Positions 32,761 to 39,756 of a stretch of DNA of 64,000 nucleotides are shown here, in pieces (the first letter of the stretch is position 1; each line of letters opens with the position of its first letter). Location: IMG/VR virus record IMGVR_UViG_3300035204_002103, positions 1-64,000 of that record; one strand, given 5' to 3'. Under the pieces are notes generated by a model that was not told the origin of the DNA, did not search any database, and was given only the letters and a program-made list of their open reading frames with translations. Source of the stretch: a virus. The translations under genes and the position numbers were made by a program.

Positions 32761-33437
32761 ATCATCGATTATTTTTCATTGGACTAAACAGAACAGGTAC
32801 GAGTTCTTTAGCTAAATTTTTTAATACGAATGGGTACACGACTATCCATAATTCGCTTTGGTGGTATTGGAAACTAGAAGAGAATTTTCAACAGCAAGTT
32901 TACACAGACGGCTTTGAGGGGCACAATAGCAGGGGGTTCGTTTATCCAGATTTAGATTTTCTAGAGAAGACCTTTCCTTTTGCTAAATACATATTAAATG
33001 TTAGAGATTTAGATTCATGGATGCTTTCCAGACTAAAGCACAGCATGATCTTAGATAAAATGAACGAACGAAAAGGGGATGCATATTCTGGCCTATACCA
33101 AAAGACTATAGGAAAACAAAGGGGAGAGTGGCATCATGATCTTCTTTTATCTTGGGTAACAGAAAGAAATTTTTGGCACGCCAAAGCTATTAGCCACTTT
33201 AAAGATAGTCCTAAATTTTTAATAATTAATTTAGAGAAAGAAGCAAAGCGTAACCTCAGAGAAAAGCTGGAAAATTTTTTAGAAGTTTCATTTGATAAGA
33301 AAACGATTCCTTGGATGAACAGAATTAAAAAACAAAAAAAAGACGAACAAAGAACCTACGTTAAGAACTTTTTAAAAAAATACGTAAAAGAAGATTCTTT
33401 TAAGGAGGATTTAATAGTAAGATTAAAAACTGTTTAA
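32757..33437 (+). CDS. Sulfotransferase-family protein 1
   Basis: A protein of about 226 residues. The start at 32757 (ATGA overlap) places the PAPS-binding loop FIGLNRTGTSSL at residues about 6-17. The second PAPS-binding segment is ILNVRDLDSW (about 83-92), with WHHD and EKEAKRNLREKLENFL later. It belongs to the P-loop-like sulfotransferase superfamily and would transfer SO3 from PAPS to a hydroxyl. Acceptor unknown. One of four such genes in the window. Confidence 0.75.
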   Translation: MNHRLFFIGLNRTGTSSLAKFFNTNGYTTIHNSLWWYWKLEENFQQQVYTDGFEGHNSRGFVYPDLDFLEKTFPFAKYILNVRDLDSWMLSRLKHSMILDKMNERKGDAYSGLYQKTIGKQRGEWHHDLLLSWVTERNFWHAKAISHFKDSPKFLIINLEKEAKRNLREKLENFLEVSFDKKTIPWMNRIKKQKKDEQRTYVKNFLKKYVKEDSFKEDLIVRLKTV

Positions 33438-33511
33438 GCGGGTGTCGTATAATGGTATTACCTTAGCCTTCCAAGCTAATGACGCGAGTTCGATTCTCGC
33501 CACCCGCTCCA
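33438..33511 (+). tRNA. tRNA-Gly (anticodon UCC), CCA encoded
   Basis: Acceptor GCGGGTG pairs with CACCCGC, anticodon loop CTTCCAA gives UCC, T-loop TTCGATT, 3' TCCA encoded. It starts at the base after the sulfotransferase stop. Confidence 0.92.
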
Positions 33512-33518
33512 TTTTTCT

Positions 33519-33595
33519 GGGGGAGTAGCTCAGTTGGATAGAGCATCTGTCTTCTAAACAGAGGGTCGTGGGTTCGAGTCCCGCCTTCCCTACCA
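33519..33595 (+). tRNA. tRNA-Arg (anticodon UCU), CCA encoded
   Basis: Acceptor GGGGGAG/CTTCCCT with wobble pairs, anticodon stem TCTGT/ACAGA with loop CTTCTAA giving UCU, T-loop TTCGAGT, 3' ACCA. 7 nt after tRNA-Gly. Confidence 0.92.
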
Positions 33596-33618
33596 TTTTT
33601 TAAAAAAACGTTTTTGGA

Positions 33619-33656
33619 ACCGAACGAGAAAACTCCTCTAAGGTGGACGATATACT
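33619..33656 (+). repeat. 38-bp intergenic element, copy 1
   Basis: This 38-bp stretch (accgaacga... ending gtggacgatatact) matches 36105-36142 at 34 of 38 positions by eye. It lies between a tRNA pair and the small membrane gene. See the finding; role unknown. Confidence 0.8.
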
Positions 33657-33667
33657 CTAATTTTTTG

Positions 33668-33695
33668 TTGACAAAAAATAAATAAAAGCTAGAAT
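33668..33695 (+). promoter_or_regulatory. Sigma-70-type promoter
   Basis: TTGACA 33668-33673, 16-nt spacer, TAGAAT 33690-33695, 18 nt to ATG 33714. Confidence 0.7.
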
Positions 33696-33713
33696 GAAAG
33701 CTCATTATAAACC

Positions 33714-34001
33714 ATGAAAGATAATACACAAACAACATGTGAACAGAATAGTTCTCTCACCCAAGTAAGTACCACGTATGCACGTATTTGCGTCATTCTT
33801 TTGGCGTTAAATTTTTGCCTTACTGGTTATGTTATGACTGGGATGATGAAGCTACAACAAGAACAGAACGAAAGAACGACGACTGTTCCAGCTACCTCAC
33901 AGACCGCTGGAAGTCCTCAAATAACGACTACTCCAGCAACAACTGCTGCCTCGACAGAGGTGGTGGATCCTCCTCAGGAAGTTAACACACTGGATAAATA
34001 G
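33714..34001 (+). CDS. Small membrane-anchored Thr-rich protein
   Basis: A 95-residue protein with a single membrane helix (ICVILLALNFCLTGYVMTG, about residues 24-45) and an outward-facing Thr/Ser/Pro-rich tail. The polar tail could be a surface-exposed, possibly glycosylated stalk. Monocistronic with its own promoter and terminator. Confidence 0.6.
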   Translation: MKDNTQTTCEQNSSLTQVSTTYARICVILLALNFCLTGYVMTGMMKLQQEQNERTTTVPATSQTAGSPQITTTPATTAASTEVVDPPQEVNTLDK

Positions 34002-34013
34002 TAATAAGACATG

Positions 34014-34043
34014 GCTTCCCCCCTAGCGGGGGGAGCTTTTTTT
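34014..34043 (+). terminator. Rho-independent terminator
   Basis: Stem CCCCCC (34018-34023) / GGGGGG (34028-34033) with TAGC loop, then a run of seven T. Confidence 0.88.
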
Positions 34044-34045
34044 AA

Positions 34046-34888
34046 ATGAAAATAGGGGTAGTAGGGAACGGGTTTGTAGGAAACGCTACATCGCTTTTTA
34101 AATGCGATGATATCGATGTCGTAGTATATGATAAAGACCCAAACAGGTGCGACCCTGCTGACACCTCCCCACAGAGATTGTTTGATTGTGATTTTGTTTT
34201 TGTTTGCGTACCAACCCCAATGAACAAAGACGGTAGCTGCCATACTGTCATTGTTGAAAAATGTATTTATGAGCTAAATATAGCGGGAGTGAGGGATGAA
34301 AATATAGTGGTTAGGTCGACGGTTCCTGTTGGTTTTTGTGAATCTCTTGGTGTTAACTTTATGCCAGAGTTCCTAACTGAATCCAATTGGGTGGAAGATT
34401 TTAAAAAGAATAACGCTTGGGTGTTTGGAGTAGATAGCATTTACAGCACTTCTGTGAAGTCTAGATTTATAGAACTAATATCTTTAGCTAAAGGATCTGG
34501 CGCTATAGAAAACGACGACATCTTCTTTTGCTCTACAAAAGAGGCCGAGCTAGCTAAATTAGCTCGCAATTCTTTTTTAGCGACGAAAGTCTCTTACTTT
34601 AATGAGATATTTGATTTTTGTGACAAAGAGGAAGTGGACTACAATACAGTAGCAGAACTAACGGGATTAGACCCAAGGATTGGGCAAAGTCACACTCAGG
34701 TTCCGGGGCCAGACGGTAAAAGAGGATTTGGGGGAACCTGTTTTCCTAAAGACATCTCCTCTTTAAATTATCAGTTAGAGCAAGTAGGAATCGAATCTTA
34801 TATAATTGAGGCAGCGAAATCTAGAAACACTCAAGTAGACAGAAAAGAACAAGATTGGAAAATGAATAAAGGGAGAGCGGTTACGTAA
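34046..34888 (+). CDS. ugd: UDP-glucose 6-dehydrogenase, truncated form
   Basis: A 280-residue protein: Rossmann MKIGVVGNGFVGNAT, then VFVCVPTPM, VVRSTVPVGF, NFMPEFLTE, and the catalytic segment GFGGTCFPKD (Cys about residue 232). It has the NAD domain and the dimer helix but ends before the C-terminal UDP-binding domain present in typical 390-430-residue enzymes. It would make UDP-glucuronate from UDP-glucose if active. UDP-GlcA is the donor expected for a GT43-like transferase at 46745. Confidence 0.85.
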   Translation: MKIGVVGNGFVGNATSLFKCDDIDVVVYDKDPNRCDPADTSPQRLFDCDFVFVCVPTPMNKDGSCHTVIVEKCIYELNIAGVRDENIVVRSTVPVGFCESLGVNFMPEFLTESNWVEDFKKNNAWVFGVDSIYSTSVKSRFIELISLAKGSGAIENDDIFFCSTKEAELAKLARNSFLATKVSYFNEIFDFCDKEEVDYNTVAELTGLDPRIGQSHTQVPGPDGKRGFGGTCFPKDISSLNYQLEQVGIESYIIEAAKSRNTQVDRKEQDWKMNKGRAVT

Positions 34889-34895
34889 GACCTTC

Positions 34896-35345
34896 TTATT
34901 CCTTCCAACTTACTTCAATTAAGTTCTCTCCGAAAAAGTCGTCCACGAAGCAAACAGCTTCTACCGGGGAAAAACTTTTACAAGTATAGATATCTATTGA
35001 AAAAAACTTTGGATCCCTGTTATCCCAACTGTAAATATGCATACCAGACTCCGTCCAATGCATGTAACAACACCACCCATATTCTTCTGCGTTATTTACA
35101 GTAGGTTCTGCCACGGGTGTCATTTTTAGCAGGGTTGAAATCTCTTTGCAGAACCTTTTTTGATCTTCAGGAGTGAAAGCCTCATGAAGCGTTCCTTCTA
35201 TGACCATTCTTTGTCTACAAATATCTGGAGCTAAGTCTTTAAACTTTGCACCCTTCCTTTTTTTTATTTGATTAAATGTCATAAAATTTGTGGGGGATTT
35301 TTTAAAGTGCTTTACGTACCGGAATTTTGGTACAACCCCATGCAC
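34896..35345 (-). CDS. S-adenosylmethionine decarboxylase-like protein
   Basis: A 149-residue protein (a start at 35282, MTFNQIKK, is an alternative). The C-terminal block WTESGMHIYSW, FFSIDIYTCKSFSP resembles bacterial SpeD (..ESHISIHTW.. IDVFTC), the class that self-cleaves at Glu-Ser to form a pyruvoyl group. Here the Ser follows Glu (ES) but the next catalytic His/Cys arrangement is altered (SGMH). Such SpeD-like genes are known in marine phages. Activity is uncertain. It is divergent from the tRNA cluster. Confidence 0.55.
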   Translation of the reverse strand: MHGVVPKFRYVKHFKKSPTNFMTFNQIKKRKGAKFKDLAPDICRQRMVIEGTLHEAFTPEDQKRFCKEISTLLKMTPVAEPTVNNAEEYGWCCYMHWTESGMHIYSWDNRDPKFFSIDIYTCKSFSPVEAVCFVDDFFGENLIEVSWKE

Positions 35346-35507
35346 TGTTGGGCTGCGTTCCCGCGAATGGGTCGCATTTAGTTTTCACCCAGTGTAGATA
35401 TCAGCAATGGAAGAAACTAATATCTAATAAATAATAGCGCCAATACAAAAAAATACAAAATTTTTTATTATTGTTTTTTCAAGAAAAATAGCTATAGTTT
35501 ACATTAA

Positions 35508-35584
35508 CGGGGCGTAGCGCAGTCTGGTAGCGCGCCTGCTTTGGGAGCAGGATGTCGCAAGTTCGAATCTTGCCGTCCCGACCA
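35508..35584 (+). tRNA. tRNA-Pro (anticodon UGG), CCA encoded
   Basis: Acceptor CGGGGCG/CGTCCCG, anticodon stem CCTGC/GCAGG with loop TTTGGGA giving UGG, T-loop TTCGAAT, 3' ACCA. Confidence 0.92.
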
Positions 35585-35602
35585 TTAAATGGTCATTCGA
35601 GG

Positions 35603-35678
35603 GCCAGAGTAGCTTTAACGGTAGAGCAGCGGTTTTGTAAACCGCCGGTTATCGGTTCGAATCCGGTCTCTGGCTCCA
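35603..35678 (+). tRNA. tRNA-Thr (anticodon UGU), CCA encoded
   Basis: Acceptor GCCAGAG/CTCTGGC, anticodon stem GCGGT/ACCGC with loop TTTGTAA giving UGU, T-loop TTCGAAT, 3' TCCA. Confidence 0.92.
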
Positions 35679-35683
35679 AATTT

Positions 35684-35772
35684 GGCGAAGTGGTGGAATT
35701 GGTAGACACAACGGACTTAAAATCCGTCGGCCATCAACAGCCGTGAGGGTTCGAGTCCCTCCTTCGCTACCA
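35684..35772 (+). tRNA. tRNA-Leu (anticodon UAA), CCA encoded
   Basis: Acceptor GGCGAAG/CTTCGCT, anticodon stem ACGGA/TCCGT with loop CTTAAAA giving UAA, a long variable arm typical of tRNA-Leu, T-loop TTCGAGT, 3' ACCA. 89 nt long. Confidence 0.9.
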
Positions 35773-35777
35773 AATAA

Positions 35778-35784
35778 GTGTAAT
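35778..35784 (+). promoter_or_regulatory. GTGTAAT box, 7 nt before ATG
   Basis: GTGTAAT at 35778-35784, 7 nt, ATG at 35792. It overlaps the upstream in-frame ATG at 35783, so the real start is more likely 35792. Confidence 0.5.
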
Positions 35785-35791
35785 GATAGAT

Positions 35792-35980
35792 ATGAAATTT
35801 TACGAAGTCAAACAGCAATTGAATAATCTGCATTGGCAAACTCTAGCTTATCTAAGGAACAAAGAAGACGCGGAGAAATACCGAACACTTTATAATACGA
35901 AGGTTGTGGTATACCTAACAAAAATTGTAGAGCATGAGTTTGTAAAACTTAAAGACTTTAAGGATGAGCTTGAAGGTTAA
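35792..35980 (+). CDS. Small hypothetical protein
   Basis: A 62-residue mostly helical protein (start MKFYEVKQQL; an in-frame ATG at 35783 would add three residues). It follows the tRNA cluster and overlaps the next small gene by 17 nt. No domain recognised. Confidence 0.5.
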   Translation: MKFYEVKQQLNNLHWQTLAYLRNKEDAEKYRTLYNTKVVVYLTKIVEHEFVKLKDFKDELEG

Positions 35981-36056
35981 AAAATGCCCTAAGTGTGGGT
36001 GCTATTTCGTGGAAACTAAATTTCAGTGTCCCAGATGTGCGTGGTGGGTAAAATAA
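35964..36056 (+). CDS. 30-residue zinc-ribbon microprotein
   Basis: ATG 35964 to TAA 36056 encodes a 30-residue protein with two CxxC knuckles, CPKCGC and CPRCAWW, i.e. a minimal zinc ribbon. AAGG precedes the start. It is too short to show up in ordinary searches, but the paired knuckles make it credible. Confidence 0.55.
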   Translation: MSLKVKKCPKCGCYFVETKFQCPRCAWWVK

Positions 36057-36104
36057 TTTTTTATTTGTATATTTTTTTTTCTAAAATAAAAAAACTAATT
36101 TTAA

Positions 36105-36142
36105 ACCGAACGAAAAAAAACCCCTAAGGTGGACGATATACT
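36105..36142 (+). repeat. 38-bp intergenic element, copy 2
   Basis: Second copy of the element at 33619-33656 (34 of 38 positions shared). It ends TATACT directly in front of the ATG at 36143. The preserved part is the last 18 bases, taaggtggacgatatact. Confidence 0.8.
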
Positions 36143-36307
36143 ATGAAGAACAATAAACAAAAAAAGTACTTTAAAACAGAGAAGGGTAAAGAAACCCTTA
36201 AAAACGCAAGAAAAGCCTATGACGAAAGAGATCCAGAAAGAAGAAGGAAGCAGAAAAGAGAATATATGAGGAGAAAAAGAGCTAAGAACCCGTTTATTTG
36301 GAGGTAA
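36143..36307 (+). CDS. 54-residue highly basic protein
   Basis: ATG 36143 to TAA 36307. The product is Lys/Arg-rich with a helical core (KGKETLKNARKAYDERDP then RRRKQKREYMRRKRA) and an aromatic end (NPFIWR). Probably nucleic-acid binding. It directly follows the 38-bp repeated element. Confidence 0.5.
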   Translation: MKNNKQKKYFKTEKGKETLKNARKAYDERDPERRRKQKREYMRRKRAKNPFIWR

Positions 36308-36352
36308 TTTTTTTTAGTTATTTTCTTGTACCCTGCGTAAAATAATTACGGT

Positions 36353-37375
36353 ATGAAAAATATTAAAGCTTTTTTATTCATAGCATTTATTCTCGTCGGA
36401 GGCAGCTCTTACGCCGCCGGAATGAGACAGAGCGTGGCTGACCATCTTCAAAACGTATCTGTAACAATTAGAGCAGAAGGCGCATTTAGCGCGGGCGAGG
36501 GCTCGGGGGTAATCTTCACTAGGAAGGACTCTAATGGGGATCAAGTAAATTTTATTTGGACCGCTGCCCACGTCATAGACAACCTCCGTTCCGAAAGGAA
36601 AGTACTAGTTAATGGTACCCCAAAAACCTTGGTGGAATTCAAAGACCCAGTAGTCATTAAAGAAATTAGGCAAGACGGAAGAACTGTCGGAAGACTCCAG
36701 ATGGATGCGGAAGTGCTGAAGTATTCTGAGAGTGAAAAGGGTCACGATCTTGCTTTATTACGCGTTCGTAAACTTAATTTTGTAACAGACAGCGTAACTT
36801 TTTATTTAGAAGAAAAAATTCCACCACTAGGAACAGACTTACTTCATGTTGGTTCTCTGTTGGGCCAAATGGGCGCGAATAGCATGACAGACGGAATTTA
36901 TTCTCAGCATGGTAGAATTTTAAAGCACCTTAATAAGCACGTTTTTGATCAGACAACTTGTACCGCTTTTCCGGGAAGTTCTGGAGGTGGAGTCTACCTG
37001 AAAAGCGGACCAAATCCAAAATACGTAGGAATGCTCGTTAGAGGAGCGGGGGAAGGGTTTAATCTTATCGTACCAGTACGCAGAATGGTTGACTATTGCG
37101 AAAAACATAAAATCATGTGGGCTCTAGACAGAAATGTAAAAATGCCAGCAGAAGATGAGATAAAAAAAATCCCAGTAGAAACAACCCCAAGAGAAAAGGA
37201 AGAAGCGGCTGACGAAGAAAAAGAAGCCACAAAGAAAATGTTCCCCTTTATGCTTAGAATCCTAACGTATCCGGGACACAAATGTGGACCTAACTGCCTA
37301 CATCCGAGCTTAATTTTAACAGAAAGGGGTGAAATTTCCCCTTTACCCAAGGGAATAAGGCAAAAAAGTCCATAA
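36353..37375 (+). CDS. Secreted trypsin-like serine protease
   Basis: A 340-residue protein with a signal peptide (IKAFLFIAFILVGGSSYA). Catalytic triad motifs in order: WTAAHVIDN (His, about residue 68), HDLALLRV (Asp) and FPGSSGGGVY (Ser), an S1/HtrA-like chymotrypsin fold. A charged linker and a Cys/His segment (HKCGPNCLH) follow. It should act in the periplasm or outside. Terminator at 37405. Confidence 0.82.
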   Translation: MKNIKAFLFIAFILVGGSSYAAGMRQSVADHLQNVSVTIRAEGAFSAGEGSGVIFTRKDSNGDQVNFIWTAAHVIDNLRSERKVLVNGTPKTLVEFKDPVVIKEIRQDGRTVGRLQMDAEVLKYSESEKGHDLALLRVRKLNFVTDSVTFYLEEKIPPLGTDLLHVGSLLGQMGANSMTDGIYSQHGRILKHLNKHVFDQTTCTAFPGSSGGGVYLKSGPNPKYVGMLVRGAGEGFNLIVPVRRMVDYCEKHKIMWALDRNVKMPAEDEIKKIPVETTPREKEEAADEEKEATKKMFPFMLRILTYPGHKCGPNCLHPSLILTERGEISPLPKGIRQKSP

Positions 37376-37404
37376 AGAAAGGAAAAAGTATCCTAATTAC
37401 AATG

Positions 37405-37437
37405 ACGTAGCCTCTATTTAGGGGCTACGTTTTTTTA
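37405..37437 (+). terminator. Rho-independent terminator
   Basis: Stem ACGTAGCC (37405-37412)/GGCTACGT (37423-37430), then a run of T. Confidence 0.88.
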
Positions 37438-37441
37438 TTAA

Positions 37442-37448
37442 GTGTAAT
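37442..37448 (+). promoter_or_regulatory. GTGTAAT box with Shine-Dalgarno leader
   Basis: GTGTAAT 37442-37448, preceded by AA. Unlike the leaderless copies, an AGGAGG lies downstream before ATG 37471, giving a short SD leader. Confidence 0.45.
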
Positions 37449-37470
37449 AATATTTAGGAGGAACCTTAAA

Positions 37471-38193
37471 ATGGCCGAAGAAACAGAGAAAAGAACACCC
37501 GAAGAAATTTCTGCAGAAGTAGCGCTTAAATTAGCGGAAACCCGAAAGACCGAAGCGGAAGCTAGGAAAACCGAAGCTGAAGCCTCCAAAGCCGAATACG
37601 ATGCTCATAAAGCTCAGATTGATTATGAGAAGGTCGTGAGAGCAAGAAGTAAAGAGTTAGCCTTAGATGAAGAGAATCACCTTTACAGATTCTCCGGTTC
37701 AGTAAGCGAAGCTTCTGTAAGAAAATGCATGGGTAAACTTACCGAGTGGTCTAGGCTTGATCCGAAATGCCCAATCGAAATTGTTTTTTCTTCACCGGGA
37801 GGGAGCATAATTGACGGTTTTGAATTATTCGATTTCATACAAGAGCTTAGAGCAAACGGACACGTCGTTACTACGGGCTCACTAGGAATGGCTGCCTCCA
37901 TGGCGGGAATTCTTTTACAAGCAGGAGACCATCGGTGGATTGGGCATCAGAGTTGGTTAATGATTCATAGAGCTGCCTTTGGTGCGATTGGTAAAACTTA
38001 TGAAGTTGAAGACGAGGTAAAGCTTGTTAAAAGAATAGAGGATCGTATCCTAGATATCTTTACTAAGAGGTCCAAACTTACAAAGTTGAAAATTAAAAGA
38101 AACTGGGATCGTAAAGATTGGTGGATTGACGCAGATGAATCTATTTCACTAGGCTTAGTTGACGAAGTTCGCGCAAAGTTAATTATCCCATAA
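37471..38193 (+). CDS. ClpP/SppA-like serine protease with coiled-coil N-terminus
   Basis: A 240-residue protein. The N-terminal about 55 residues are charged heptad-like repeats (ETRKTEAEARKTEAEA). The C-terminal part is ClpP-like: SSPGGSIIDGFELFDFI, the catalytic Ser in GMAASMAG and the His in MIHRAAFG. In phages this fold is also used for prohead maturation proteases; with no head genes nearby either is possible. No signal peptide is evident. Terminator downstream. Confidence 0.75.
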   Translation: MAEETEKRTPEEISAEVALKLAETRKTEAEARKTEAEASKAEYDAHKAQIDYEKVVRARSKELALDEENHLYRFSGSVSEASVRKCMGKLTEWSRLDPKCPIEIVFSSPGGSIIDGFELFDFIQELRANGHVVTTGSLGMAASMAGILLQAGDHRWIGHQSWLMIHRAAFGAIGKTYEVEDEVKLVKRIEDRILDIFTKRSKLTKLKIKRNWDRKDWWIDADESISLGLVDEVRAKLIIP

Positions 38194-38225
38194 TAAACGT
38201 ATTATTGTCAGACAAAAAACGTTAT

Positions 38226-38259
38226 CACCCCTCAAGTAAGTTGGGGGGTATTTTTTTTT
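38226..38259 (+). terminator. Rho-independent terminator
   Basis: Stem ACCCCTC (38227-38233)/GGGGGGT (38243-38249), then a run of T. Confidence 0.85.
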
Positions 38260-38263
38260 ATAA

Positions 38264-38270
38264 GTGTAAG
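38264..38270 (+). promoter_or_regulatory. GTGTAAG box, 7 nt before a GTG start
   Basis: AAGTGTAAG at 38262-38270, 7 nt, GTG at 38278. The match to the paralogue at 682 supports the GTG start. Confidence 0.45.
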
Positions 38271-38277
38271 TATATAC

Positions 38278-38460
38278 GTGAGGGAGCTAGTAATGAATGG
38301 TCTAAAAGTGAGGCTTACTAAGTATAAGCTTATCATTTACGAGGAGGTAGACAAGGAAGTCAGTGATCACGAGGCTCAAGTAATTGCTCAGTATCTGTAC
38401 CAAGAAGGTTTTATAAAAAAAGATGAATTTCCTGTAGAAATTCTGAGAATCGAAGACTAA
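38278..38460 (+). CDS. Small protein, paralogue of the gene at 682
   Basis: A 60-residue protein from a GTG start. It aligns over its length with the 62-residue protein at 682 (LVMNGLKVRL with LVINNIPVVL; YLYQEGFI with YLYEEGFI). The GTG start is chosen because the paralogue extends to the same point and the box spacing is 7 nt. Function unknown. Confidence 0.55.
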   Translation: MRELVMNGLKVRLTKYKLIIYEEVDKEVSDHEAQVIAQYLYQEGFIKKDEFPVEILRIED

Positions 38461-38481
38461 TATAAATAAAGACTAACACAC

Positions 38482-38634
38482 ATGAGGAAAAGCGAAAAAT
38501 GTTACAGGATCGTAGACAAAAATTCTAAGATGCTTCATGGAGCGTTTCCCAAGACGGAAGAAGGGAAAAAAAGGGCTGAAAAATACCTTAAAAAAATAAA
38601 TAAAGACAAGAACTTAGAGATAGTTATAAAATGA
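38482..38634 (+). CDS. 50-residue basic protein
   Basis: ATG 38482 to TGA 38634, coupled by ATGA to the next gene. Lys-rich, with a predicted helix (EEGKKRAEKYLKKI). No family recognised. Confidence 0.5.
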   Translation: MRKSEKCYRIVDKNSKMLHGAFPKTEEGKKRAEKYLKKINKDKNLEIVIK

Positions 38635-38870
38635 AAAGAGAACTCAACAACCATCTTAGATTGCTTAAAGAAAGCATTGATTGGTGGAAGGAAGAAAGCC
38701 TCAAGACAGAAATTGAGGTTGAGGAAATCAATACAGAATTCGAGAAAGGCTTAATAAGCGAAACAGAAGTTATTGACAGACTCACTGAGATTAGCAATAA
38801 AATAGATTACCTTTATCGCAAAGGCGAATACGAAAAAAGAAATCTTTTTAATGTTATTCAGCATCATTAA
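38631..38870 (+). CDS. Hypothetical helical protein
   Basis: A 79-residue, charged, probably coiled-coil protein (EESLKTEIEVEEINTEFEK). It is coupled to the 38482 gene. No known domain. Confidence 0.5.
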   Translation: MKRELNNHLRLLKESIDWWKEESLKTEIEVEEINTEFEKGLISETEVIDRLTEISNKIDYLYRKGEYEKRNLFNVIQHH

Positions 38871-38871
38871 A

Positions 38872-39177
38872 ATGAAGAAAAAACTTTTTACTTCTACTAA
38901 TTCAAAAAAAGGCGTCTTACTAGAATCAGAAGACGACGGAATTACTATCTCTGTTTGGAAGAAAGAAACCCCAATTTCAGTTAAAGTAAGTAAGGAGACG
39001 GTTTTAGAGATGAACGATTTTATTGTTGAAGAGTTTGGGGATAATGAAGACGCAGAAAAAGCAGAATTTTGGTCTAACTACGTTAAAGACTTTATTTCAG
39101 AGCGAGCGAATAAAGTTCCAGAAGACTATAGCGCAGAAACTTACGAAGGCCCTCCTGAACCACCCGAAGAGCAATAA
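38872..39177 (+). CDS. Hypothetical protein with acidic, Pro-rich tail
   Basis: About 101 residues from ATG 38872 (1 nt after the preceding stop). Mixed strand/helix body, then a tail ending GPPEPPEEQ. Function unknown; it may be the last gene before a terminator at 39241. Confidence 0.5.
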   Translation: MKKKLFTSTNSKKGVLLESEDDGITISVWKKETPISVKVSKETVLEMNDFIVEEFGDNEDAEKAEFWSNYVKDFISERANKVPEDYSAETYEGPPEPPEEQ

Positions 39178-39240
39178 TGACACAGAATTTCGGTGTGAAC
39201 GACTGTGACACTGAGACACACAATCCAAAGCAAAATAGCT

Positions 39241-39270
39241 AAACCCCCCGAAAAATGGGGGGTTTTTTTT
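39241..39270 (+). terminator. Rho-independent terminator
   Basis: Stem CCCCCC (39244-39249)/GGGGGG (39257-39262) flanked by AAA/TTT, then a run of T. Confidence 0.9.
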
Positions 39271-39298
39271 GGCATGGTTTTTGCTTAATAAAGTTATT

Positions 39299-39664
39299 AT
39301 GAGAACATTATCATTGACAAATTCACTATATGACAACTTTTTAACAAACTGGGATAGAGCTTTCTTTGAGGAAGATTATTCTTATTGGAGAAGAGATAAC
39401 CACGTTAAAAGCAGCGAAAAAGAGAATTCATTTGAGTATTATATTCCTTTAGCTGGATTTAAGAAGGAGGACATCAAGGCTTCTGTTTCAGACGGATTGG
39501 TCGCCATCTTAGCCAAGAAAAACGATTCTACGCTCTCTTATTCTTTTGAAGTTCCAGAGGGGGGTGATTCGTCTAATTTATCAGCTAAACACGAGGATGG
39601 ATTACTAACTGTGATAGTCGGTAAGTCTGAAGCTGTTAAGCCAAGAAATATAGACATTAATTAA
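39299..39664 (+). CDS. Small heat-shock protein (Hsp20/alpha-crystallin)
   Basis: A 121-residue protein from ATG 39299. It has the alpha-crystallin layout: FEYYIPLAGFKKEDIKASV (start of the domain, about residues 43-61), then FEVPEGGDSSNLSAKHEDGLLTV. It would keep virion or replication proteins folded. sHsps are known in T4-like cyanophages and other marine phages. Monocistronic with its own terminator. Confidence 0.85.
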   Translation: MRTLSLTNSLYDNFLTNWDRAFFEEDYSYWRRDNHVKSSEKENSFEYYIPLAGFKKEDIKASVSDGLVAILAKKNDSTLSYSFEVPEGGDSSNLSAKHEDGLLTVIVGKSEAVKPRNIDIN

Positions 39665-39694
39665 AATAGTTTATACCTTAATTCAGTTAAAATA

Positions 39695-39722
39695 CCGTGG
39701 CCTTCGGGCCACGGTTTTTTTT
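39695..39722 (+). terminator. Rho-independent terminator with UUCG loop
   Basis: Perfect 8-bp stem CCGTGGCC (39695-39702)/GGCCACGG (39707-39714) with a TTCG tetraloop, then eight T. Confidence 0.95.
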
Positions 39723-39750
39723 AGACTTTAAAAAACTATTTTTTTATCAT
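39722..39750 (+). promoter_or_regulatory. Promoter, predicted leaderless start
   Basis: TAGACT 39722-39727 (one mismatch to TTGACT), 17-nt spacer, TATCAT 39745-39750, 6 nt, ATG 39757. Confidence 0.55.
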
Positions 39751-39756
39751 AAATAC

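Noticed and set aside
33463-33738. 91-codon minus-strand frame across the tRNA pair
   Set aside because: It is antisense to tRNA-Gly and tRNA-Arg and shows the well-known false protein pattern (GGTRTHDPLF) produced by tRNA sequences.
35552-35746. 64-codon plus-strand frame inside the Pro/Thr/Leu tRNA cluster
   Set aside because: It consists of tRNA sequence read as protein (VRILPSRP), a common misannotation.
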